Positions 33,874 through 43,016 of a stretch of DNA of 45,192 nucleotides are shown here, piece after piece; the first letter of the stretch is position 1, and every line of letters begins with the position of its first letter. The DNA is taken from NCBI GenBank assembly GCA_947571115.1, contig CANOWW010000013.1, positions 1 to 45,192 of the forward strand, in the 5' to 3' direction. The stretch comes from an uncultured Clostridium sp. (GTDB lineage Bacteria > Bacillota > Clostridia > TANB77 > CAG-508). The translations under genes and the position numbers were made by a program. The notes below the pieces were generated by a model that saw nothing but the letters and a program-made list of their open reading frames with translations, was not told the DNA's origin and made no database searches.

Positions 33874-34475
33874 AACGCTTTAATCTCTCCGTCTTTGATG
33901 CAAAAAATCGGACATCTTTCTTCTTTTTCCGTGATTTCTTTTACCAAATTAGAAATCCTGATTTGTGTTGCTTCCATGTTATTTGCAGCAACAATCGCTT
34001 TTGTATTTCCGTTTGCCCCACTATGTGCAACACCCCTTAGCGTCCCCAACACAATAATATTTCCACCAGCTACAATTTCTGCACCAGAATTCACATCGCC
34101 ACAAACTACAATACTTCCAACAAATTCCTCTTTGCTGCCAGAGCGCACCGAATTATACACATATCTGGTTTCTGAAATTTCTGTTTCCAATTCAAACGTT
34201 TTTTTAATGGCATGTAATCCTAACAAATCTGAAGCATCATCAAATTTTACATCAACACTAATTTCCTCTTTGATGATTTTTTCAATAATCACTCTTTCCG
34301 TTTCAGAAAATAGCTTCCCTGTTACCCTAATTGGCACATTGGAATTTTTGTAAAAATCCTTTAATTTCGGCAATTTTTCTTCCAATTCCTGAATGATAAC
34401 TGTATTATCTGCTTGCACATTAATGTTTAGCACAATCTCATCTGTTGTTTGTTTAATTCTAATATTGTTTAACAT
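33870..34475 (-). CDS. minC: septum site-determining protein MinC
   Basis: This 201-residue protein is an FtsZ-polymerisation inhibitor that keeps division at midcell. The N-terminal domain (residues 1-105) is the FtsZ-binding part. The C-terminal domain is the glycine-rich beta-helix: GSIVVCGDVNSGAEIVAGGN, GTLRGVAHSGANGNTKAIV and ATQIRISNLV. The protein is slightly short for the family but both domains are present. MinC normally acts with MinD, often encoded directly downstream; no minD is found here and a convergent gene follows instead. AAGGAAGG precedes the ATG. It is the last gene of the radC-mreCD-mrdA-minC operon. Confidence 0.93.
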   Translation of the reverse strand: MLNNIRIKQTTDEIVLNINVQADNTVIIQELEEKLPKLKDFYKNSNVPIRVTGKLFSETERVIIEKIIKEEISVDVKFDDASDLLGLHAIKKTFELETEISETRYVYNSVRSGSKEEFVGSIVVCGDVNSGAEIVAGGNIIVLGTLRGVAHSGANGNTKAIVAANNMEATQIRISNLVKEITEKEERCPIFCIKDGEIKAF

Positions 34476-34492
34476 TCTTGTTTCCTTCCTTA

Positions 34493-36637
34493 TTAATTAA
34501 ATTGTTCTGTTTCATGTTCTGCTGACATAACCTCATTTACATATTGCATATTCATGCCAAAATATTCTGCTATGATTTCGCGCACTACTTCTGCTGTATA
34601 ATAACCGTGTCCACCATTTTCAACAACCACGATTACTGCTATTTCTGGCTTTTCAAATGGCGCAAAACCAACAAACCACGCATTGACATCTCCACCTGTT
34701 ACTTCTGCAGAACCTGTTTTTCCACCTACTGAAATATCAAAATCAGAAAAGATAGAACGCGCTGTTCCGCTTTCTCCTTCTGTAACTGCTCGCATTCCTT
34801 CTAAAACAGCTTGCATCGTTTCTTCTTTAATCTGCAAATTTTCTACTTGATTTGGTTCAATGCCCAATTTCTGATTGGTAAATTGTCTAATTTCTGAATC
34901 AGGTACTTGCGTGCCATCTGAGTTTACAACACTTTTTACAATGCTCAAATCAATCGAATGTCCGCCATTGGCTATCATGGAAATGTATTTTGCCATTTGC
35001 ACAGGCGTAAAATCATTATAACTTTGACCAATTGCCGCACTTAAAGTATCGCCTGGTCCCCAAGTATCTTTCCTTTTTTCAGCTGCACTTTTGCTTGCTA
35101 ATGTTCCTGCTTTCTCGTTATATAACTCAATTCCTGTTTTTTGTCCTAACCCAAAATAACGTGCATATTTCTCTAGATTATCAATTCCCATACGATTTCC
35201 CACTTCATAAAAGAAATAGTTACACGATTTCTCAATGGCTCCTGACACATTCAGCGGTCCATGACCTCTTCCATAATCCTTGTAATACCAACAAGATGGC
35301 CTATAATTTGAGTTTTGTGATAAAATATAAGGACCACTATCATTGATTTTTTCTACTGTATTGGTTACTCCTGTTTCTAATGCTGCAATCGCTGTAATCA
35401 TTTTAAACGTAGAACCTGGCGCATAGGAACTTTGTATCGTTCGGTTGTGCAAGGGATTCAGTGGATTGGTATTATATTCAGAATATTTTTCATTGCTAAT
35501 ACCATTATAAAACAATCCTGGTTCATAATCCGGGTAGCTTGCCATAGCTAAAATTTCACCAGTGTTTACATTTGTAACTACTACGGCTCCGCCCTTTGCC
35601 TGATACGTCTGTGAAAATCCGCCTGCTTTAATTTTCTCAATATTCGCAGCTAAAGCGTTTTCTGTTATTTTTTGCAAATTGGAATCAATGGTAAGCACTA
35701 CATCTGCTCCACCAATCGCTTCTTGGCTTGTATATTCTCCTGTTATCGTTCCATCCACTGACATGTCAATTTGCTTTTTGCCATCTTCGCCTCTTAAATA
35801 TTCCTCAAATACTTTCTCAATTCCTGTTTTTCCAATTTTGTCAGATGGCTCATATTCGTAATCATCTCCACTTGCCTTCAAAGCCTCTTCGTCTTTATCC
35901 GAAATTCTTCCCATGTATCCCAAAATATGAGAAGCCATATTTCCTACGTGATATTTTCGGATTGGTTCTGTTACAATATTAACACCAGTCAGTTCATTAC
36001 TTCTAACTTGCAATTCCACCGCGCTTTCTCTAGAAATTGCTTCCGAAATGCTAATCGACTTTGTTGTAGAATATCCTTTTGTTGTAATTCCATAGCGAAT
36101 TGCCAAAATTTTTCGGATGCTTGGAATGTCGTCTGTTTTGATGTTATATTTATCTCGCATTAAATAAAAGGCTTCCTCCGCTGACGCTGTTTCTGGAATT
36201 TTGTATTTTTCCTTCCATTTGGCTAGTTCCTCTTCAGAAGAAAAATGAAATTCAAATGGCTCGATACTAATCGGAAAATTATCAAAATAGCTATCCCCAT
36301 TTTTCTCCAGAATTTCGACCATTAATAAAATCGAATGATTGAGTTGTTCATCTTCAACCTTCGTTTTGTACATTTCTAGAGAAAAACTCATATCTGTGCT
36401 AACCAATGCATTTCCTGAACGGTCTACAATGCTTCCTCTCGCCGCTTCAATCGTAGATTCTCTTGATAATCTCGTATTGGAATTTTCTCTGTATTCCTGT
36501 CCATTGACAATTTGCATATCAAATAATCTGACTAAAATAACCAAGGCAACCAGATATATGACGACTGATATCACATTAAATCTAAAATTCAATTTATCCA
36601 GCTCTGTTTTTTCTTTTTTGAATTTCGTTTTTCTCAC
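34493..36637 (-). CDS. mrdA: penicillin-binding protein 2 (elongation-specific transpeptidase)
   Basis: This 714-residue class B penicillin-binding protein cross-links peptidoglycan during cell elongation with MreC, MreD and RodA. A single N-terminal membrane anchor (residues 22-37) is followed by the PBP dimer domain (ARGSIVDRSGNALV) and the transpeptidase domain. The catalytic motifs are intact: S409-T-F-K412, S471-C-N473 and K640-T-G642. The start is unusual, because the GTG at 36637 touches the AGGAG of its own ribosome site with no spacing. No ATG lies in frame before the membrane anchor, so the true start may be this GTG or a rare codon a few bases later. The orphan BlaI-type repressor in this window makes beta-lactam-linked control worth considering. 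Confidence 0.93.
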   Translation of the reverse strand: MRKTKFKKEKTELDKLNFRFNVISVVIYLVALVILVRLFDMQIVNGQEYRENSNTRLSRESTIEAARGSIVDRSGNALVSTDMSFSLEMYKTKVEDEQLNHSILLMVEILEKNGDSYFDNFPISIEPFEFHFSSEEELAKWKEKYKIPETASAEEAFYLMRDKYNIKTDDIPSIRKILAIRYGITTKGYSTTKSISISEAISRESAVELQVRSNELTGVNIVTEPIRKYHVGNMASHILGYMGRISDKDEEALKASGDDYEYEPSDKIGKTGIEKVFEEYLRGEDGKKQIDMSVDGTITGEYTSQEAIGGADVVLTIDSNLQKITENALAANIEKIKAGGFSQTYQAKGGAVVVTNVNTGEILAMASYPDYEPGLFYNGISNEKYSEYNTNPLNPLHNRTIQSSYAPGSTFKMITAIAALETGVTNTVEKINDSGPYILSQNSNYRPSCWYYKDYGRGHGPLNVSGAIEKSCNYFFYEVGNRMGIDNLEKYARYFGLGQKTGIELYNEKAGTLASKSAAEKRKDTWGPGDTLSAAIGQSYNDFTPVQMAKYISMIANGGHSIDLSIVKSVVNSDGTQVPDSEIRQFTNQKLGIEPNQVENLQIKEETMQAVLEGMRAVTEGESGTARSIFSDFDISVGGKTGSAEVTGGDVNAWFVGFAPFEKPEIAVIVVVENGGHGYYTAEVVREIIAEYFGMNMQYVNEVMSAEHETEQFN

Positions 36638-36659
36638 CTCCTAGCCATTGTTTGTTTTC

Positions 36660-37193
36660 CTAAAAATAACGTGTTAATATATTTGTTTTTTTAAACGTGC
36701 GGTCAATACCGTAACCAACCTTTTGAATGAATGGATAAAACAAAATTGTTAGCAAGACATTATACAAAACTTCAATTGCTAAAATCTTTGCAAAATACAA
36801 CATCTCTGTATCAAATCCCAAAACGACTGAATTAATCCCATAATAACCAATTTCAAAAATAATAGTAGAAATTGCTACCATTAAAATAATCGTGATTTTA
36901 TTTTCCTTGGAAAAATTTCGGTCAAAATACGCTCCCAAATAACCGATTACGCACATCATTAAAGCAGTTATTCCAATGGTTTTGCTATACGCCAAATCAA
37001 CAATCAATCCACCAATTACCCCAAACAAAACACTCATTGTCACATTCGCAAATAACCCAATAAACAATATATATATAACAAACAAATTTGGCATGATTCC
37101 TGCTATTGTAAAGTTCTGAAACACATTTGCCTGCAAGAAAAAGACAACCAAATATAGGACCATTAATAGGATCACTTTTGATGTTTTTCTCAT
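36660..37193 (-). CDS. mreD: rod shape-determining protein MreD
   Basis: This 177-residue integral membrane protein has about five hydrophobic helices (VILLMVLYLVVFFL; IMPNLFVIYILFIGLF; VLFGVIGGLIVDLA; ITIILMVAISTIIFEIG; AIEVLYNVLLTILF). The segment FGVIGGLIVDLAYSKTIGIT is typical of MreD. It helps organise the elongation complex with MreC and PBP2. GGGAG lies 12 bases before the ATG, and the gene follows mreC by 24 bases in the operon. Confidence 0.93.
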   Translation of the reverse strand: MRKTSKVILLMVLYLVVFFLQANVFQNFTIAGIMPNLFVIYILFIGLFANVTMSVLFGVIGGLIVDLAYSKTIGITALMMCVIGYLGAYFDRNFSKENKITIILMVAISTIIFEIGYYGINSVVLGFDTEMLYFAKILAIEVLYNVLLTILFYPFIQKVGYGIDRTFKKTNILTRYF

Positions 37194-37217
37194 ACTTAAA
37201 ATAGCTCCCTCTCTAAA

Positions 37218-38033
37218 TTAATTATTGATTACCAACACCGTATCCACTGTTGAAAAATCAACTGCAGGTTTTATCGTAGCATAACGGTCTGTCACATTTC
37301 TTGTCGTAATAATTTCTTCGATAGTACCAATCAAAATTCCTTTTCTAAAAATTTCGCCCAAACCTGATGTATACACATTATCTCCTTGAATTAACTCCGC
37401 CCCTGTTGGAATATACGAAGCTCTCAAAATTTGACTATTTTCAAGTGTTCCTTTACAAATAATACTCTCTTCAGTTGTACTAATATTGCAACTTACTGTA
37501 CTTGCCGCATCTACAATCACTTGCACTTTGGCAGTTGTTGGCGTTGTTGATATAATATGTCCCACCAAACCTTTATCTGCAATCACTGTCATATTCACAG
37601 CTACACCATCATTTTCGCCCACATTAATAACCAAATCACTACTGAAATTGCTTACATCTCGATTAATCACATAAGCTGGAATGGTGTTATAATCCGCATA
37701 TTTCTGCGTTAAATTCATATATTCCTGAAGGGTTGCATTATCAGCTTTAATCCCTTCTAACTCCCTCAACTGGGTTTCTAACTCACTATTGCGTTTTCTG
37801 AGCTGCTCATTTTCTGTTTGCAAACTTTGTATATCCGCAAAATATGCTGAATTTCCTTGGATTTTATTTGCCAAATCTGTTACCACTCTTTGCACTGGTG
37901 CCACAACCGAATTCACAATCCCTTCTAAAAATGACAATTTATTCAGTTTCATGTTGGAAAGAAAAATCAACAAAATCAATATAATTAAAGTAATCACTCC
38001 ACCTAGTATATTGGATTGTTTATTTCTATTCAT
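37218..38033 (-). CDS. mreC: rod shape-determining protein MreC
   Basis: This 271-residue protein has one N-terminal membrane helix (residues about 11-27, GGVITLIILILLIFLSN), a coiled coil (about 66-110, SLQTENEQLRKRNSELETQL), and the beta-domain of MreC (INVGENDGVAVNMTVIADKG; VGHIISTTPTTAKVQVI). It scaffolds the elongation machinery on the outer face of the membrane. AAGGAG lies 7 bases before the ATG. In most Bacillota mreB lies between radC and mreC; here the space between radC and mreC is 27 bases, so MreB must be encoded elsewhere. Confidence 0.94.
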   Translation of the reverse strand: MNRNKQSNILGGVITLIILILLIFLSNMKLNKLSFLEGIVNSVVAPVQRVVTDLANKIQGNSAYFADIQSLQTENEQLRKRNSELETQLRELEGIKADNATLQEYMNLTQKYADYNTIPAYVINRDVSNFSSDLVINVGENDGVAVNMTVIADKGLVGHIISTTPTTAKVQVIVDAASTVSCNISTTEESIICKGTLENSQILRASYIPTGAELIQGDNVYTSGLGEIFRKGILIGTIEEIITTRNVTDRYATIKPAVDFSTVDTVLVINN

Positions 38034-38060
38034 TCACCTTCTCCTTTCAACAAATCAGCT

Positions 38061-38750
38061 TTATGTGCTTCCCATTGCACTATGGTACTCGCCATCACCT
38101 ATCACAATATGGTCCAACAATTGAATTCCCATCAAATTGGCACATAAATTTATCTTTTTCGTCGCCTCTAAATCTTGTTTACTTGGTGTAGAATTACCAC
38201 TTGGATGATTATGCACCAAAATAATTTTAGGAATTTGCTGTTTAATCGGCTCTGCCAAAATTTGCTTTGCATCAAAAATAAGCATACTATCTTTACCACT
38301 CGCAATATTCAATATTTTTTGCACCACATTTTGATTATTCAGCATAATTAACTTCAAAATTTCTTTTTTCTCAAATCTCATTTCTGACATCAGCAAATCG
38401 GCAACATCTTTTTTCGTCTTAATCACGACTTTATTCACATTAATCGGCCTTGACATCCTTTTTGCAATTTCACCTAAAGCCTTCAGTTCAATTGCTTTTA
38501 CCTTGCCAATCCCATTTATTTTCATCAGTTCATTTATCGATACTTCTTGCAGAAATCTCAAATCATTCGTATCTTCTTTTGAACCCAAATCAATCACCTG
38601 CCTTGCCAAATCCAAAGCTGTTTTATCCTTGGTTCCAGTTTTTATAATGATTGCTAATAATTCACTATTGCTAAGTGTATCTTCGCCATACGTCATCAAC
38701 TTTTCATAGGGTCTTTCCGAAGTGGGCAAAGTTTTCATTTTTACTGCCAT
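38061..38750 (-). CDS. radC: RadC family JAB/MPN-domain protein
   Basis: This 229-residue protein has N-terminal helix-hairpin-helix DNA-binding motifs (LMKINGIGKVKAIELKAL) and a C-terminal JAB1/MPN metalloprotease-like domain with the motif H180-N-H-P-S-G...S190-K-Q-D193. The family was once linked to DNA repair; its true role remains unclear. AAAGGA precedes the ATG. It is the first gene of the radC-mreC-mreD-mrdA-minC operon, a common arrangement in Bacillota. Confidence 0.93.
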   Translation of the reverse strand: MAVKMKTLPTSERPYEKLMTYGEDTLSNSELLAIIIKTGTKDKTALDLARQVIDLGSKEDTNDLRFLQEVSINELMKINGIGKVKAIELKALGEIAKRMSRPINVNKVVIKTKKDVADLLMSEMRFEKKEILKLIMLNNQNVVQKILNIASGKDSMLIFDAKQILAEPIKQQIPKIILVHNHPSGNSTPSKQDLEATKKINLCANLMGIQLLDHIVIGDGEYHSAMGST

Positions 38751-38800
38751 ATTCGTCCTTTCTGTTCACTTAAATCCCCCAATATGAATTAATCTTATCT

Positions 38801-38829
38801 ATTATATCGCGATAATCTGTTTTTTTCAA
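38801..38829 (-). promoter_or_regulatory. promoter of the radC-mre operon with 10-bp palindrome
   Basis: On the minus strand TTGAAA (38829-38824) and TATAAT (38806-38801) are 17 bp apart. TATCGCGATA (38805-38814), a perfect palindrome, overlaps the -10 region and could be an operator. Confidence 0.75.
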
Positions 38830-38903
38830 GTGATTTTAGTACATTTTTAAATATTTCTTAATATAATTAACTGATACTGTTAAAATTATGGCAAAAATTT
38901 TCA

Positions 38904-38931
38904 TTTACTTTTTAGCTAGAAGTAGTATAAT
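38904..38931 (+). promoter_or_regulatory. promoter of the mecA gene
   Basis: TTTACT (38904-38909) and a perfect TATAAT (38926-38931) are 16 bp apart, about 40 bases before the start codon. Confidence 0.65.
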
Positions 38932-38976
38932 TAAATTATTGAAACCCTTTCGGTTATATTTTAGGAGGCTTAGCTT

Positions 38977-39555
38977 ATGAAAATAGAAAAAATTAATGAA
39001 AACAAAATCAGAATTACATTCAATCATTCTTACTTACAAGAAAATAATGTTGACATACATTCTTTTATGTCCAATTCATTAGAAAGCCAAAGTTTATTTT
39101 TGAATTTATTGGATGAAGCAGAACGTGAAATCGGCTTTATCACAGACAATTACAAACTTTGCATTGAAGCCCTTGCCCTAAGCAATGGCAATTTTATCAT
39201 TACTGTTACACGAATTGAAAAAGAAGTTTTGAAATCTTCTCGCGTTCAAGTTCGTAGAAAAAACAGGCAAAATGCCCCACAATTAATCTACAAATTTTCA
39301 AGTTTTGATGATTTTTGTAATTTTGAAAACTTTTTAGCCATCTCTATGCCAAACTTAGTAGATAAGCTATCTACCTCAAACGCATTATATAAATATGAAG
39401 ATTATTTTTTCCTTATTCTACAAAACATTAACCAACCATATCTTTCTGCAATTTCCAGCGCCATTAGTGAATTTGCCATTGCTGTGCCTACTTCTGACCT
39501 AACTTTAAACAAATTAAAAGAATATGGTTCCTTACTACATACAACATCTGCTTAA
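38977..39555 (+). CDS. mecA: MecA-like ClpC adaptor protein
   Basis: This is a 192-residue protein of the MecA/YpbH family. It opens MKIEKINENKIRITFNHSYL, with the NNVDIHSFMSNSLESQSLFLNLLDEAE segment, and ends in the ClpC-binding C-terminal domain (YKFSSFDDFCNFENFLAIS; LYKYEDYFFLILQ). MecA proteins deliver substrates to the ClpCP protease; in Bacillus this limits competence. AGGAGG lies 8 bases before the ATG. The gene has its own promoter and terminator. The linker between domains (VRRKNRQNAPQ) is short, so this is a compact family member of slightly below usual length. Confidence 0.85.
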   Translation: MKIEKINENKIRITFNHSYLQENNVDIHSFMSNSLESQSLFLNLLDEAEREIGFITDNYKLCIEALALSNGNFIITVTRIEKEVLKSSRVQVRRKNRQNAPQLIYKFSSFDDFCNFENFLAISMPNLVDKLSTSNALYKYEDYFFLILQNINQPYLSAISSAISEFAIAVPTSDLTLNKLKEYGSLLHTTSA

Positions 39556-39581
39556 ATTATAATATTCTTTTAAAAAAGCCT

Positions 39582-39612
39582 AAAAACGAGCTACATTTCT
39601 GTAGCTCGTTTA
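39582..39612. terminator. bidirectional terminator between mecA and prfA
   Basis: AAACGAGCTAC and GTAGCTCGTTT form an 11-bp stem around ATTTCT. T-rich tails follow on both strands (TTATTTACT on plus, TTTTTAGGC on minus). Confidence 0.88.
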
Positions 39613-39613
39613 T

Positions 39614-40672
39614 TTACTCTTCTCCTTTTAACTTTTCAGCTCGGTCTGTTGCAATCAAATTGTCGATTAATTCGTCCAAATCTCCATTTAAAAAATTCTC
39701 AAATTGAAAAATGCTCATACCAATTCTGTGGTCAGTAATACGCCCCTGTGGATAATTATAAGTTCTTATTTTCTCACTTCTATCGCCTGAGCCTACCTGA
39801 CTTTTTCGCTCATTGGCAACTGCTGAATCCTGCTTTTCTTTCTCTATTTCATACAATCTTGAACGCAGCATTTTCATCGCATATTCTCGATTTTGCACCT
39901 GCGAACGCTGCGTTTGGCATTCTACTACAATGCCACTTGGCTCATGAATCAAGCGAACTGCTGATGAGGTTTTATTGATATGCTGCCCTCCTGCACCTGA
40001 AGCCCTAAAAACTTCCATCTTAATATCTGCTGGATTGAGTTCCACTTCCACATCTTCTACTTCTGGCAAAACCGCCACTGTGGCTGTTGATGTATGAATA
40101 CGACCACTACTTTCGGTATCTGGCACACGTTGCACACGGTGTACACCACTTTCAAACTTAAAACGGCTATACGCGCCTTTTCCTGTAATCATAAAAGTAA
40201 CTTCTTTGTAACCACCAAGCTCAGTCGCGTTTTCATTCACAATATCCAACTTCCAATGCTTTCTCTCCGCATACATCGAATACATGCGAAACAAAGTCGC
40301 AGCAAAAAGCGCCGCTTCTTCCCCCCCTGCACCTGAACGAATTTCACAAATCACATTGCTATCATCATTGGGGTCTTTGGGAATTAGCAAAAATTTTAAT
40401 TCTTCTTCAATCTGAGGAAGTTTTGTTTTTGCTTCTTCAAAATCCACACTTGCAAGTTCCTTCAATTCTGGGTCATTTAGCATTTCTTTGGCTTCTTCCA
40501 TTTGTTGTTTTACATTTTTATATTCTCGATACTTTTCTACAACATCTTGCATGCTTCCATGTTCTTTCATTAACTTTTGCCATTCTGCTTGATTGGCAAT
40601 TACTTCTGAGTCACTAATTAAACGATTTAGCTCCTCATATCTTTTTTCTACGTCTTCTAATTTTTGAAACAT
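39614..40672 (-). CDS. prfA: peptide chain release factor 1 (RF1)
   Basis: This 352-residue release factor terminates translation at UAA and UAG. The tripeptide that reads the stop codon is P184-D-T186, the RF1-type PxT motif rather than the SPF of RF2. The catalytic G228-G-Q230 lies in [16 protein letters not shown]. The rest aligns with RF1 over its whole length ([32 protein letters not shown]). AAAGGA precedes the ATG. It is a single gene with its own promoter (40701-40729); a prmC methylase gene is not next to it here. Confidence 0.96.
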   Translation of the reverse strand: MFQKLEDVEKRYEELNRLISDSEVIANQAEWQKLMKEHGSMQDVVEKYREYKNVKQQMEEAKEMLNDPELKELASVDFEEAKTKLPQIEEELKFLLIPKDPNDDSNVICEIRSGAGGEEAALFAATLFRMYSMYAERKHWKLDIVNENATELGGYKEVTFMITGKGAYSRFKFESGVHRVQRVPDTESSGRIHTSTATVAVLPEVEDVEVELNPADIKMEVFRASGAGGQHINKTSSAVRLIHEPSGIVVECQTQRSQVQNREYAMKMLRSRLYEIEKEKQDSAVANERKSQVGSGDRSEKIRTYNYPQGRITDHRIGMSIFQFENFLNGDLDELIDNLIATDRAEKLKGEE

Positions 40673-40700
40673 ACTCTCATTCCTTTCTATTTCATGTTGT

Positions 40701-40729
40701 ATTATAACACATATTTTCTATTTTGCCAA
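40701..40729 (-). promoter_or_regulatory. promoter of prfA
   Basis: On the minus strand TTGGCA (40729-40724) and a perfect TATAAT (40706-40701) are 17 bp apart. Confidence 0.8.
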
Positions 40730-40756
40730 TATTGTATAAAAAATAATATTAAAAAC

Positions 40757-40785
40757 TTGCAATTTTTTCAACTTTATGTTAAACT
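40757..40785 (+). promoter_or_regulatory. promoter of the exported-protein gene at 40886
   Basis: TTGCAA (40757-40762) and TAAACT (40780-40785) are 17 bp apart. The predicted start gives an approximately 95-base leader. Confidence 0.6.
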
Positions 40786-40790
40786 ATATA

Positions 40791-40867
40791 TGTTGTTAAA
40801 TAAGTTGTTATACCATCTGCAACTTAAGATGGTCCATAGAATACACATTTTTGCACTATCAACAACA
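40791..40867 (+). promoter_or_regulatory. structured 5' leader with competing hairpins
   Basis: TGTTGTT (40791-40797) can pair with AACAACA (40861-40867), next to the Shine-Dalgarno site. Inside, ACCATCT/AGATGGT (40812-40818, 40827-40833) and AAGTTG/CAACTT (40802-40807, 40820-40825) are two good stems that share bases and exclude each other. This is compatible with a switching leader, but no known riboswitch consensus is recognised. Confidence 0.4.
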
Positions 40868-40885
40868 AGTAAAGGAGTAAAAATA

Positions 40886-41329
40886 ATGAAGAAAAAAGTA
40901 TTTTATAGTATCTTAGTTTTGTTTGTAGCAATAATCTCTGGATTGGTTGGAGAAACTATCGGCGAAAATCGGTCAAAAGAAACAGCAACCATTGCAGGAT
41001 TTGAAGAAATTCAGTTGCAATCACTTAATAACCTCTCGAGTGATTCAGAAATTTATTTTGCAATGAGCCAAGCATTTGCAAGTGCAGCACACATTATGGG
41101 AAAAAATAATTTAATTTCAAAGGAAGAAGAACTCAAAATAAACCAACAATTATTACACTTTTTAGAAAAAGCCCAAAAAAAGTTACAAAATGTTCCATCA
41201 AAATTTGAAATAACACTTCAGAACCAAAAAAAATTGGTATCTCAAAATATTAAAGATATTAAAGAATTAAAAAAAGCTATCGAATTTTCAGATCAAACAA
41301 AAGAATTACTAGAGCAATTTGAAAAATAA
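40886..41329 (+). CDS. small exported or membrane-anchored hypothetical protein
   Basis: This 147-residue protein starts MKKKVFYSILVLFVAIISGL, a signal anchor, and continues as a charged helical domain (SKEEELKINQQLLHFLEKAQ; LVSQNIKDIKELKKAIEFSD). I chose the ATG at 40886 because AAAGGAG lies 8 bases upstream; a longer frame from 40664 would run back through the promoter. It is a single gene with its own promoter, structured leader and terminator. The bulk would lie outside the membrane. I recognise no family and assign no function. Confidence 0.7.
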   Translation: MKKKVFYSILVLFVAIISGLVGETIGENRSKETATIAGFEEIQLQSLNNLSSDSEIYFAMSQAFASAAHIMGKNNLISKEEELKINQQLLHFLEKAQKKLQNVPSKFEITLQNQKKLVSQNIKDIKELKKAIEFSDQTKELLEQFEK

Positions 41330-41370
41330 AAGTGCATTATAAATATGTGTATTCTAAAACTTTCAGTACC

Positions 41371-41410
41371 CCTTGCACTATCTAATAGTGCAAGGTTTTC
41401 CTATTTTAAA
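41371..41410 (+). terminator. terminator of the exported-protein gene
   Basis: CCTTGCACTAT and ATAGTGCAAGG form an 11-bp perfect stem with a CTA loop, followed by TTTTCCTATTTT on the plus strand. It touches the end of the yhaN-like gene, which is convergent. Confidence 0.85.
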
Positions 41411-43004
41411 TATGTATCAAATGATATTCTATTTTTAATTGTTTCAAGATTTCCTCTTCTCGATTTGAACAAGTAAAAATAATGATTTGATGATTATATT
41501 TTTTATCTTGCAAATAAAGCAAAATATTTTTTAAACGTTGATTATCAAAATACGCAAAAGTTTCATCCAAAATAATCGGCAAATTTTCGCTTGAAATTTC
41601 AGAAAGCGTACTTAATCTTAAGGATAAATACATTTCATCAATCGTACCAATGCTTAGTCTCTCAACTGGCATATATTCGCCATTTTCTGCTTCTACCAAA
41701 ATTCCTGCTTCATCATTTACTTTTATATTGCTATATTTTTCATTTGTTATACTAGAAATTATGTCACATAAATCTTGCTCAAATTTGGGGCTAATATTAT
41801 GTTTCATTTCCTCATACGCCTTTTCCAATGCCTCTTTAGCAATTTTAAAAGAAACTTCCAATGACATAAGTTCTGTTTTTATTGCATTTTGCTCTTCGAG
41901 TTCCTCTTCAACTCGCGCTAACTCCTCCAATTTCTCATCAACATTGTTTTTTTCAACCTCTAAAATATGTAACGCAACATTCGTCTGATTAATCTCATTT
42001 TGAAGATTTTCTTGCTCTATTTCACACTTTTTAGCCACCTCTTGACTAGCTTTTTGAAAAATTTCATCTTCTTGATTTGACTTTCTTTTCATCAAAATTC
42101 CAATTATTATCATAGGAATCATTGACACAATTCCAACTAAAATATTTCTGCTCAAAAAAACTAAAATCAAAGCTAGCACCATAAAAAATATTAACAAATA
42201 TGTATCAATATTAATTTTTCTATTTACTTTTTCAGTTTTTGCACTTTGCAAATTTTTCTGTTCTTCCTTTAAATTTGTCTTTTTTTCACATAATTGATTT
42301 AATTTATTTTTCAACTTTTCTTTTTCTTGCACCTGCTGAATTTGACTTTGTTTGTAAACACTTAACGTTTTCTTTTGCTCCAATAGTTGTCTCATTTTTT
42401 CATTTACCAAATTAATTGGTTTCTGCCTCGTTCTTTCCGTACCAATGCTGTCATTCTGCATTTTATTCAACTTTTCCATTGACTTTTTGAATGAAATATT
42501 GTCATCTCCTGTGGAAACAAGATTGCTAATTTTTTGCATCATACTACTCGTATCAAGCTTCCCCAATTTAATTTCCTGCTGCCCAATCATGGCTGTATTC
42601 TTAAAAGAAGTCTCATCAACCCCAATCTGTTCTTCTAAAAAGTGAATTCCCTTGGATTTATCCGGCTTAAAATTCTTTGAAATGTCCTCCTGAAATTGAT
42701 TATAAATGATTGGATTTTTCTTTTTAAAATCTCGAAAAACTTCATATTCTTCGCCATTGTCTAAAGTATATTTTATTTTTCCAGAATATTCGGAACCACT
42801 CCACGGTTTATATTGGTCAAAATCAGAAATACTTTTTCCATTTTTTAGTTTCGACGCTCCGTAAAAAAGAGCTTGCATGCATTTCAAAATCGTCGATTTT
42901 CCTGCTTCATTTTCCCCATAAACCAGATTAATTCCCTCTTTTAATTCAATTTCTTGATCCTTTAATTTTCCAAAACCATTTATTTTTATTGCATCAATTC
43001 TCAA
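41406..43004 (-). CDS. yhaN: YhaN-like SMC/SbcC-type ATPase with membrane hairpin
   Basis: This is a 532-residue ATPase of the SbcC/RecN type. It has an N-terminal Walker A motif (GENEAGKST), long coiled-coil arms (KEKLKNKLNQLCEKKTNLKE; EKNNVDEKLEELARVEEELE), and, in their middle, two membrane helices (TYLLIFFMVLALILVFL; ILVGIVSMIPMIIIGIL). The C-terminal signature RLSIGTIDEMYLSLRLS and Walker B LPIILDETFAYFD follow. The membrane hairpin in the arm marks YhaN rather than SbcC. It pairs with the YhaO-like nuclease gene just upstream. The start is taken as TTG at 43004, six bases after AGAGGTG; a GTG at 43013 touches that site. It is clearly shorter than Bacillus YhaN, having shorter arms. Confidence 0.85.
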   Translation of the reverse strand: MRIDAIKINGFGKLKDQEIELKEGINLVYGENEAGKSTILKCMQALFYGASKLKNGKSISDFDQYKPWSGSEYSGKIKYTLDNGEEYEVFRDFKKKNPIIYNQFQEDISKNFKPDKSKGIHFLEEQIGVDETSFKNTAMIGQQEIKLGKLDTSSMMQKISNLVSTGDDNISFKKSMEKLNKMQNDSIGTERTRQKPINLVNEKMRQLLEQKKTLSVYKQSQIQQVQEKEKLKNKLNQLCEKKTNLKEEQKNLQSAKTEKVNRKINIDTYLLIFFMVLALILVFLSRNILVGIVSMIPMIIIGILMKRKSNQEDEIFQKASQEVAKKCEIEQENLQNEINQTNVALHILEVEKNNVDEKLEELARVEEELEEQNAIKTELMSLEVSFKIAKEALEKAYEEMKHNISPKFEQDLCDIISSITNEKYSNIKVNDEAGILVEAENGEYMPVERLSIGTIDEMYLSLRLSTLSEISSENLPIILDETFAYFDNQRLKNILLYLQDKKYNHQIIIFTCSNREEEILKQLKIEYHLIHI

Positions 43005-43016
43005 ACTTTTCACCTC

